From assembly GCA_021789355.1 (NCBI GenBank), contig JAJYJR010000061.1, positions 1 to 15,813 on the forward strand: 15,813 bases of DNA, read 5' to 3'. This document shows positions 1 to 5,435 of this stretch, piece by piece (position 1 is the stretch's first letter; every line of letters begins with the position of its first letter). The notes beneath the pieces were generated by a model. It searched no databases. It saw only the letters and a list, made by a program, of their open reading frames with translations, and was not told the origin of the DNA. The translations under genes and the position numbers were made by a program. This stretch comes from Chloroflexota bacterium. GTDB taxonomy: Bacteria > Chloroflexota > Limnocylindria > Limnocylindrales > CSP1-4.

Positions 1-169
1 CGTCCAGGTCGGCGTCGTAGAACGGCAGCCGCTCGATCGGGAACGCCTCGATCGCGACCCCCGCGGGGGCGACGTCGCGCGCCGCGCGAAGGAGGGCGCC
101 GTTGAACGACCCGCGCCGCGTGCTGCCAACCAGCGCGACGATGCGGATCGGCTCGGAGGCGTGCGGCAT
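1..169 (-). CDS. NADPH-dependent FMN reductase family protein, N-terminal fragment
   Basis: This is the first 56 codons of a minus-strand gene whose remainder lies beyond the left edge. The translation begins MPHASEPIRIVALVGSTRRG and continues with SFNGALLRAA. That is the first beta-strand and phosphate-binding loop (G-S-x-R-x-x-S-x-N, residues about 15-23) of flavodoxin-like NADPH:FMN, chromate or quinone reductases (SsuE/ChrR type). Such proteins bind FMN and reduce flavins, quinones or metal ions in the cytoplasm. The ATG at 169-167 was chosen because family members start only a few residues before this strand. The frame stays open upstream to another ATG at 283-281, which would add 38 low-complexity residues. 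Neither start has a good Shine-Dalgarno sequence, so leaderless translation is possible. The exact substrate cannot be read from this fragment. Confidence 0.75.
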   Translation of the reverse strand, partial: MPHASEPIRIVALVGSTRRGSFNGALLRAARDVAPAGVAIEAFPIERLPFYDADLD

Positions 170-385
170 CACGGCGCCGCGGGCCGCGTCGGCGGCCGCA
201 TCGACGACCGGGGGCGAGAACGACGAGGTGGCGGAAACCGGGTTCGGGTTCGATGAGGGGAGAGAGTGAGCGGGCACGTTCATTGCATGCACAACTGTTG
301 CACACGCAAGCAAGTTCGTCAAGGGCGCCAGGGAGCGGGGCGCTCGCGGGCCGGCGAGCGGCGTGCCGTGCGCTGTGCCGCGGCC

Positions 386-763
386 TCAGTCCCCTACCTC
401 GACCGGCACGAGGCGGAAGACCGGTCCGGCCCCGATGCGGTCGGCCATGCCCGGGCCATAGCGACCCTTGATCGCGTGCAGCGCGGTCTCCCGGGCGTTC
501 CCCTCGAGCGGTTCGGCGCGGTAGCTGCGCGTTGCCCCGCCGGAGTATGCGCGACAGGACGGCTGGGCCAGGAGGTTGTGCGCCCAGTGCGCGGCGGCGG
601 AGCCGGCTCCCACGCAGAGGGCGCCGCCGGCCTCCTCGAACCCGACCGGGGTCCGGTGGCGCCGGCCGGTGCGTCGGCCGACGGTCTCGATGAGCAGGAA
701 CCGCCCGGACGCGGCCATGCGGGACCCGAACGTCCGATTGAGCGTCTGGAGGAAGGTGTTCAT
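386..763 (-). CDS. Deazaflavin (F420)-dependent nitroreductase-family protein (DUF385-like)
   Basis: This 125-residue protein matches the small split-barrel family of F420H2-dependent quinone reductases and nitroreductases (Ddn/DUF385 type). The core motif is TVGRRTGRRHRTPVG (residues 27-41), equivalent to the family's L-x-T-x-G-R-x-S-G-x-x-R-x-x-P-L. It is followed by HWAHNLLAQP (59-68), equivalent to P-x-W-x-x-N-L-x-x-N-P. These segments bind the F420 phosphate tail and the deazaflavin. Length is typical. The ATG at 763-761 has a GAGG about 3 bases upstream, a weak and rather close ribosome site. It lies upstream of, and in the same direction as, the FMN reductase fragment, so the two may form a redox or detoxification unit. 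It is divergent from the DeoR gene. Substrate is unknown. Family members in actinobacteria and Chloroflexota use F420, which suggests this organism makes that cofactor. Confidence 0.82.
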   Translation of the reverse strand: MNTFLQTLNRTFGSRMAASGRFLLIETVGRRTGRRHRTPVGFEEAGGALCVGAGSAAAHWAHNLLAQPSCRAYSGGATRSYRAEPLEGNARETALHAIKGRYGPGMADRIGAGPVFRLVPVEVGD

Positions 764-1038
764 GCCTCACGTTCGCGCGAGCGCCCGCGGTGAATGCGTC
801 CGGTGCACGCCTCGCGGGCGCCGCCCTCCAAGGACGCAGCCGGGCGACGAGCTCTCTGGCGGAGGCTGCTCGTCCCTCGCCCGGTGTCCACACCCGGAGG
901 CGTATCTTCTTCAGCAACGCATCGCCTGCGGTTTCGGTGCGCGCGGAGCCCACGACCGCACCCATCGAGCGCTGGCCAGCCCTCGACGCATGCCGCCGGG
1001 CTCGACGACAGAGGATCGCTGCCGCATGCTGGGGTGCC
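764..1038. promoter_or_regulatory. Divergent intergenic region between the DUF385-like gene and deoR-type gene
   Basis: These 275 bases must hold promoters for the leftward oxidoreductase gene and the rightward regulator. Overlapping open frames across it encode low-complexity Arg/Ala/Pro-rich peptides and look like GC-driven shadows. No convincing paired -35/-10 boxes were found. TATCTT at 903-908 is the only -10-like hexamer noted and lacks a good partner. The regulator's frame is open back to 790, but homology starts only after 1039. Confidence 0.35.
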
Positions 1039-1935
1039 ATGACGATGTCTGAGACCAATGGCAAGGACGAAACGCACCTCGTTGCCCCGGAAGCCGGGCT
1101 GTCCACCGCGGATCGGCGCGACCGGGTGCTGGAGCTGCTGCGGCGGAGTCGCTTCGCGTCCGTGGCCAACATGGCCACCCAGTTCGGCGTCTCCGAGGTC
1201 ACCATCCGGAACGACCTGGACGTGCTGGCGGAGGAAGGGCGGATCCAGCGCGTGCGCGGGGGTGCCATCCACCGCGCGACCGTGAGCCTCGAGGCGTCCT
1301 TCGAGCAGGCCGAGGAGACACTCGCGGAGGAGAAGCGGGCCATCGCCGCGGCCGCGGCCGCCCTGGTGGAGAGCGGCCAGACCGTGCTCCTGGATTCGGG
1401 AACCACGACGGCGGCCATCGCCCGTGCGCTGGCAGCCAGGACGGACCTGCACGAGGTCACGGTCTTCACGAACGGCCTCCGCGTCGCCATGGAACTGGAG
1501 CCGGCCATCCCCCAGATCACCGTCGTGCTGGCGGGCGGCGTCCTCCGCAAGCAGCAGCATTCCCTCGTCAACCCCTTCGGGCTGACCGTCTGGGACCGCA
1601 TCCATGGCCACATCGCATTCCTGGAGTGCCAGGGGATCGACGCGCAGGCGGGCGTCACCCACTCGAACATCGCCGAGGCCGAGATCAAGCGCGCGATCCT
1701 GAGCTCGGGCCGGTATCGCGTCGTGGTCGCCGACGGGTCGAAGGTGGGGCAGGTGGGCCTGGTCCACGTGTTCGGGATCGACGAGATCAGCCTGCTGCTC
1801 ACGGACAGGACCGCAGATCCCGGGGCCATCGCGGCCCTCCAGGACTGCGACCTAGATGTGCGCGTGGCCGGCGAATCCGCCGCCGATGACGTGCACTCGC
1901 TCCCCCAGTTCCTGGAGCACGGGCGGCACTCCTGA
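1039..1935 (+). CDS. DeoR-family transcriptional regulator of sugar metabolism
   Basis: This 298-residue regulator has an N-terminal DeoR winged helix-turn-helix (about residues 26-80). The recognition region is GVSEVTIRNDLDVLAEEGRI (50-69), followed by RVRGGA. The C-terminal DeoRC sugar-phosphate sensing domain includes LLDSGTTTAAIARAL (117-131), VFTNGL (142-147), LAGGVLR (164-170) and VADGSKVG (230-237). Such proteins are usually repressors released by a phosphorylated sugar. The ATG at 1039 follows GGGG at 1031-1034; a second in-frame ATG at 1045 is equally possible. The frame stays open upstream to 790, but that extension is low-complexity and not homologous. The C-terminus is somewhat longer than the usual 250-260 residues. 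It sits just upstream of, and parallel to, the ABC transporter operon, which is its most likely target. The ligand is unknown. Confidence 0.93.
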   Translation: MTMSETNGKDETHLVAPEAGLSTADRRDRVLELLRRSRFASVANMATQFGVSEVTIRNDLDVLAEEGRIQRVRGGAIHRATVSLEASFEQAEETLAEEKRAIAAAAAALVESGQTVLLDSGTTTAAIARALAARTDLHEVTVFTNGLRVAMELEPAIPQITVVLAGGVLRKQQHSLVNPFGLTVWDRIHGHIAFLECQGIDAQAGVTHSNIAEAEIKRAILSSGRYRVVVADGSKVGQVGLVHVFGIDEISLLLTDRTADPGAIAALQDCDLDVRVAGESAADDVHSLPQFLEHGRHS

Positions 1936-1939
1936 CGGG

Positions 1940-1976
1940 CGCCCGTCGCCCCGGGCCGCGCCTGGGGCGACGGGCG
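1940..1976 (+). terminator. Strong hairpin after the DeoR gene
   Basis: A perfect 13-bp stem begins 5 bases after the stop codon: CGCCCGTCGCCCC (1940-1952) pairs with GGGGCGACGGGCG (1964-1976) across an 11-base loop. No T-tract follows. Instead the heptamer CGACGGG is repeated three times from 1969. U-less GC-rich hairpins of this type are common ends of transcripts in high-GC bacteria. It probably separates deoR transcription from the transporter operon. Termination itself is inferred. Confidence 0.6.
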
Positions 1977-1989
1977 ACGGGCGACGGGC
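1969..1989 (+). repeat. Tandem heptamer CGACGGG, about three copies
   Basis: GACGGGC/CGACGGG repeats back to back three times, beginning inside the right arm of the preceding hairpin. Each extra copy could also pair with the left arm CCCGTCG, giving alternative registers of the same stem. Slipped-strand duplication is the simplest origin. Confidence 0.6.
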
Positions 1990-1998
1990 GAGCACGCT

Positions 1999-2012
1999 GC
2001 GCGCATGCGCGC
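1999..2012. repeat. 14-bp perfect palindrome GCGCGCATGCGCGC
   Basis: A self-complementary alternating purine-pyrimidine block lies between the DeoR hairpin and the transporter promoter region. It could be a second hairpin, a protein-binding site or chance in GC-rich DNA. No function can be assigned from sequence alone. Confidence 0.4.
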
Positions 2013-2097
2013 GACGTCACCGACCCTCGCGGTCCTCCGCCGGCCACCGCGCGTCGAGGATGCCGCGCGGCCCATCCTGGCCCTTGCCTTTTCGCAA

Positions 2098-2141
2098 CAA
2101 GCCCGGGGTTGGCGCCTTGACATCGAAGCGTATCGTAAGGC
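2098..2141 (+). promoter_or_regulatory. Candidate promoter/operator region of the ABC transporter operon
   Basis: This is the AT-richer part of the 248-base gap before the binding-protein gene. It contains a near-palindrome CAAGCCCGGGGTTG (2098-2111), a perfect -35-like TTGACA (2117-2122), the block TATCGTAA (2131-2138) and short inverted arms GCCTT/AAGGC (2114-2118 and 2137-2141). TTGACA has no good -10 at the normal 16-18 base distance. If TATCGT is the -10, TTGGCG at 2109-2114 lies 16 bases upstream as a -35. The neighbouring DeoR protein is the obvious candidate to bind here. The elements are visible; their function is inference. Confidence 0.4.
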
Positions 2142-2173
2142 CCGAGGGTTTCTTGCTTTCCTTCACGAAACAG

Positions 2174-2179
2174 AGGAGG
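2174..2179 (+). promoter_or_regulatory. Strong Shine-Dalgarno site of the binding-protein gene
   Basis: AGGAGG ends 4 bases before the ATG at 2184, within a longer GAGGAGGAGG run. It is one of the strongest ribosome sites in the window. It fixes the start and suits a protein needed in large amounts. Confidence 0.75.
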
Positions 2180-2183
2180 AGGA

Positions 2184-3530
2184 ATGGAGGTACCGGTGGG
2201 CGCGCGACGATGGGCCGCCGTGGCCGTCATCGCCGCGATCACGTTCGGGGCGTGCAGCTCCGGAACGACGTCGACCACATCCGCACCCGCGGGCAGCCAG
2301 GCTGCTGCCGCGAGTGCCGCGGCCGCTTCGACCGCGGCGGACCAGCCCGCGAAGATCGTCTGGTCGACCTGGGGCGACCCGACCGAGCTCGCCCGCTTCA
2401 ACGACTTCGACAAGGCGTTCATGGCGCGCCACCCGAACATCCAGGTGGTGCTCCAGCCCGTCGCTGACTACACGGACTACCACACCAAGCTGCTCGCCGA
2501 GCTGACGTCCGGAACGGCGCCCGACGTCTTCTACGTGGGCGACGACAACATCGGCAAGTTCGTCGACGCCAACGTGCTCATGCCCCTTGACAGTCTCATG
2601 GCGGCGCCCGGCAGCCTGGCGCCCGCCTCCAACTACTTCCCGGGGCTGTTCGGCGCCGCCGTCAAGGACGGCGTCACGTACGCCGTGCCGACCGACGACA
2701 ACCCCGACATGTTCTGGTACGACAAGAAGGCGCTCGCCGCCGCCGGCATCACGCAGGACCCGGCCACCCTGGCCGCGAACAACCAGTGGACGATCGCGAC
2801 GTTCCTCCAGATGGTCGACAAGCTGAAGGCGAAGGGCCTCGACGGCGCGATTTTCTGGAACTACTGGTCGACGCACTACAGCTGGATCAGCGCGAGTGGC
2901 GGCACGAGCTGGGACGCGCAGGGCAACTTCGTCCTGCCCAACGACCCCACGTCGGTGGCGGCGCTCCAGACGCTCGCAAGCCGCTTTCAGGACGGCAAGT
3001 CGTTCATCGTGGCGGACACCGTCCCGGATCCCGGACCCGACACGCTCTTCGTGACCCACAAGGCCGGCTTCTACGTCCAGGGCCGCTACACGATCGGCAC
3101 CGTCAAGTCGGCCGGCGACCCACAGGACTATGACGTCGTCCGCTGGCCGACGGTCGATGGCAAACCGCGCCCGACCGGTGTCGCGGCCGCCTACCTCGCG
3201 ATCAACAAGAACACCAAGAACCAGGCAGCCGCCTGGACCTTCTTCCAGGAGTTCGTCGACGCCCAGGGGCAGATCTTCCGCCTGCAGGGTGGTGGCAACG
3301 CCGTGCCGTCCGTCAAGGGTGCGGACTCGGTGGTGCTCGACGGTTACCCGGCGCACGCCCAGGCCATGCTCGACGCCCGCAACATCGGCTTCGAGGATCC
3401 GCCCGGCGAGCAGCGCCACCCCGGCCTCTCGACCGACATCAGCGACGCCATGCTGCAGCTCTACCAGGGCAAGACGACGGTCGCGCAGACCATCACGAAG
3501 ATGCAGCAGCTCGTCGCCGCGGCCAAGTAG
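2184..3530 (+). CDS. Carbohydrate ABC transporter substrate-binding lipoprotein
   Basis: This 448-residue family-1 extracellular sugar-binding protein (UgpB/MalE-like) would capture a sugar or oligosaccharide outside the membrane and deliver it to the two permeases encoded downstream. Residues 1-23 form a lipoprotein signal peptide (R-R, then a hydrophobic stretch). The lipobox is TFGAC, with the lipidated Cys at 24. A Ser/Ala/Thr-rich linker runs to about residue 55. The mature domain starts KIVWSTWGDPTE and contains ELTSGTAPDVFYVGDD, typical of the first lobe. Later segments such as AAYLAINKNTKNQAAAWTFF match the second lobe of this family. The start is set by a strong ribosome site. It is first in the operon and is followed by a long hairpin that may raise its mRNA level relative to the permeases. 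Ligand cannot be read from sequence. Confidence 0.93.
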   Translation: MEVPVGARRWAAVAVIAAITFGACSSGTTSTTSAPAGSQAAAASAAAASTAADQPAKIVWSTWGDPTELARFNDFDKAFMARHPNIQVVLQPVADYTDYHTKLLAELTSGTAPDVFYVGDDNIGKFVDANVLMPLDSLMAAPGSLAPASNYFPGLFGAAVKDGVTYAVPTDDNPDMFWYDKKALAAAGITQDPATLAANNQWTIATFLQMVDKLKAKGLDGAIFWNYWSTHYSWISASGGTSWDAQGNFVLPNDPTSVAALQTLASRFQDGKSFIVADTVPDPGPDTLFVTHKAGFYVQGRYTIGTVKSAGDPQDYDVVRWPTVDGKPRPTGVAAAYLAINKNTKNQAAAWTFFQEFVDAQGQIFRLQGGGNAVPSVKGADSVVLDGYPAHAQAMLDARNIGFEDPPGEQRHPGLSTDISDAMLQLYQGKTTVAQTITKMQQLVAAAK

Positions 3531-3543
3531 CGGGTCGACTGGG

Positions 3544-3581
3544 CCGACGCCGGCGCGCTCCTCCTCGCGCGCTGGCGTCGG
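3544..3581 (+). terminator. 15-bp intercistronic hairpin (attenuator or mRNA-stabilising) between binding-protein and permease genes
   Basis: CCGACGCCGGCGCGC (3544-3558) pairs with GCGCGCTGGCGTCGG (3567-3581) over 15 bp with one G-U wobble and an 8-base TCCTCCTC loop. It lies wholly in the 66-base gap between the binding-protein stop and the first permease start, with no T-tract after it. In binding-protein-dependent transport operons, stem-loops in this position are known to cause partial termination or protect the upstream mRNA from 3' decay, so binding protein exceeds permease. The fold is seen; the role is inferred. Confidence 0.65.
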
Positions 3582-3596
3582 ATCATTCACGTCGTC

Positions 3597-4532
3597 ATGA
3601 GCGGAGAGCCCCCCGCACGCCACCAGTCGCCCCACCGGCCCGCGGCACACCGCGCGCCGTGGAAGGCCGGTGACCGTCGCTGGGGGCTCGTCCTTGTCGC
3701 GCCGCAGCTCAGCGGGACGCTCGTCTTCGTGATCGTCCCGCTGATCGGGGGGCTGGCGCTCTCGTTCACCGACTGGGACGGGCTCTCCCAGGCGCACCTG
3801 GTCGGGCTGGCGAACTTCGCCACGGAGCTCACCGACCCCCTCTTCCTCCGGGCCGTCCTCAACACGCTGGGGATCGCGGTCATCACCATCCCGGTCGGTC
3901 TCGGCATTGCCGTCGTGCTGGCCGTCGCGCTGCACGAGCTCCGCTTCCGCAGCGTCTACCTGGTCATGATCGTCGCGCCGGTGGTCACCAGCTCGGTCGC
4001 GGTGGCGATGATCTGGCAGCAGCTGCTGCGGGCGGACGGGCCCATCAGCACGATCCTCGCCGACGTGCTCCGCATCGCACCGCCGGAGTGGCTCTCCGAC
4101 CCGAGGCTCGCGCTGGTCGCGGTCTGCGCCGTGATCATCTGGTCGTCCCTCGGACTGAACGTCCTCATCTTCCTGGCCGGGCTGCAGTCGATCGACCCGA
4201 CGGTGCTCGAGGCCGCCCGGGTCGACGGGGCCGGAGCGCTGGCGTCCTTCTTCCGGATCCGCATGCCGCTGCTCTCACCCACCATCTTCTTCTCGGTCGT
4301 GGTGGCCGCCATCAGCTCGCTGCAGACGTTCGACTCCGTCTACATCCTCACCAAGAACGGCGGCCCGGACAACGCCACCAGGACCATCGTGCTCCACGTG
4401 TACGACCTGGGGTTCCACCGGTTCCAGTTCGGCGTCAGCTCCGCGGCCGCCCTGCTGCTCCTGGTGCTGACGCTCGCCGTCACGCTGGCCCAGTTCGGCG
4501 CCCAGCGACGGTTCGTCTACTACGAGAGCTGA
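3597..4532 (+). CDS. Sugar ABC transporter permease (MalF/UgpA-like)
   Basis: This 311-residue inner-membrane protein has six likely membrane segments (about residues 30-56, 87-112, 119-140, 171-195, 228-245 and 280-300). The cytoplasmic EAA loop is EAARVDGAG (205-213) followed by IRMPLLSP, which contacts the ATPase. N-terminal features (VAPQLSGTLVFVIVPL, then LSFTDWDG and LVGLANF) are characteristic of MalF/UgpA/LacF-type subunits. It would form a heterodimeric channel with the next gene product. The ATG at 3597 has no clear Shine-Dalgarno sequence and lies 15 bases after the intercistronic hairpin. The next gene begins 9 bases after its stop. No ATP-binding subunit is encoded nearby, so a shared MsmK/UgpC-type ATPase elsewhere is expected. 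Confidence 0.95.
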   Translation: MSGEPPARHQSPHRPAAHRAPWKAGDRRWGLVLVAPQLSGTLVFVIVPLIGGLALSFTDWDGLSQAHLVGLANFATELTDPLFLRAVLNTLGIAVITIPVGLGIAVVLAVALHELRFRSVYLVMIVAPVVTSSVAVAMIWQQLLRADGPISTILADVLRIAPPEWLSDPRLALVAVCAVIIWSSLGLNVLIFLAGLQSIDPTVLEAARVDGAGALASFFRIRMPLLSPTIFFSVVVAAISSLQTFDSVYILTKNGGPDNATRTIVLHVYDLGFHRFQFGVSSAAALLLLVLTLAVTLAQFGAQRRFVYYES

Positions 4533-4541
4533 GCGCCCACG

Positions 4542-5435
4542 ATGACGGCCCAGGGCAAGGTCCTCGCCGATGTCCGCCCGGTCCCGGGCAGGAGACGCCG
4601 CCGCCCCCTGCTGCGGGGTCGGACGCTGGCGCTGCACGGGAGCCTGAGCGTCTTCGCGTTCCTGATGGTCTTCCCGTTCATCTGGATGCTGCTGACCTCG
4701 TTCAAGTCGCTCGGGCAGATCCTTCGCGACCCCCTGGCCCTGTGGCCGAACCCGTGGGTGGCAGGCAACTACGCCCAGGCATGGAACTCCCTGCCCTTCG
4801 CCGGCGCCTACTGGAACAGCGCGTACATCTGCGCGCTCGTCGTCGCCGGAACCCTGATCACCGCCGGGATGGCGGGCTACGCGTTCGCGCGGCTCGAGTT
4901 CCCCTTCAGCCGCGTCCTGTTCCTCGTGTTCCTGGCCACGCAGATGGTTCCCCCGCAGGTCACAATCGTGCCGCTCTACGTCCTCCTCAGCCGGATGGGC
5001 TGGATCGACACCCACCTCGCGCTCATCGTGCCCGCTGCCCTGTCCAACCCGTTCGCCGTCTTCCTGGTCCGGCAGTTCGTGCGCTCGCTGCCGGTCGACC
5101 TGGAGGAGGCGGCCATGATCGACGGCGCCGGGCGTGGTCGGATCTTCCTCTCGATCGTGCTGCCGAACCTCGGCCCCGGCCTCAGCGCCCTGGGCATCAT
5201 CGTGGCGCTGAACACGTGGAACAGCTTCTTCTACCCGCTGGTGCTGCTGAACTCCACGGACAAGTTCACGCTGCCGCTCCTGCTCGCGCAGTTCCAGGGG
5301 CAGTACGGGGGCATGAACTACGCCCTGGTCATGGCCGCGTCCGTCATCTCCGTGGTGCCCATGCTGATCGTCTTCGTGATCGGGCAGCGGCGGATCATCG
5401 CCAGCATGGCGCAGTCGGGCCTGGGCGGCCGGTGA
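4542..5435 (+). CDS. Sugar ABC transporter permease (MalG/UgpE-like)
   Basis: This 297-residue partner permease has a basic N-terminus (GRRRRRPLLRGR, 16-27) and six predicted membrane segments. The EAA loop is LEEAAMIDGAGRGRIF (187-202) followed by VLPNLGPG. The MVFPFIWMLLTSFK opening and the NTWNSFFYPLVLL segment (224-236) are characteristic of MalG/UgpE/LacG subunits, as is Q-M-V-P-P-Q in the middle. It starts 9 bases after the first permease. Its TGA overlaps the GTG start of the glycosidase gene, so the two are probably translationally coupled. This ties the glycosidase to the imported substrate. Confidence 0.95.
   Translation: MTAQGKVLADVRPVPGRRRRRPLLRGRTLALHGSLSVFAFLMVFPFIWMLLTSFKSLGQILRDPLALWPNPWVAGNYAQAWNSLPFAGAYWNSAYICALVVAGTLITAGMAGYAFARLEFPFSRVLFLVFLATQMVPPQVTIVPLYVLLSRMGWIDTHLALIVPAALSNPFAVFLVRQFVRSLPVDLEEAAMIDGAGRGRIFLSIVLPNLGPGLSALGIIVALNTWNSFFYPLVLLNSTDKFTLPLLLAQFQGQYGGMNYALVMAASVISVVPMLIVFVIGQRRIIASMAQSGLGGR

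Noticed and set aside
760..1767. 335-codon minus-strand frame across the DeoR gene
   Set aside because: It is antisense to an unambiguous DeoR-family regulator and has a histidine/arginine-rich, non-homologous translation.
1969..1989. CGACGGG repeats as a CRISPR-like or integration element
   Set aside because: The units are 7 bases, contiguous, without spacers, and lie within a terminator-like hairpin.
2117..2122. TTGACA as a standard sigma-70 promoter -35 box
   Set aside because: No -10-like hexamer is found 16-18 bases downstream (the sequence there is GC-rich). It is kept only as part of a candidate regulatory region.
2163..3935. 590-codon antisense open frame opposite the binding protein and permease
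   Set aside because: Composition (Arg/Asp/Val/Gly-rich with no domain) and its position opposite strongly conserved genes mark it as a GC-bias artefact.
4088..5431. Long upstream extension of the GH63-like reading frame (start at 4088)
   Set aside because: It overlaps both permease genes, which have clear homology in the other frame. The extension is Arg/Pro/Gly-rich without domains. The GTG at 5432 sits exactly at the permease stop.
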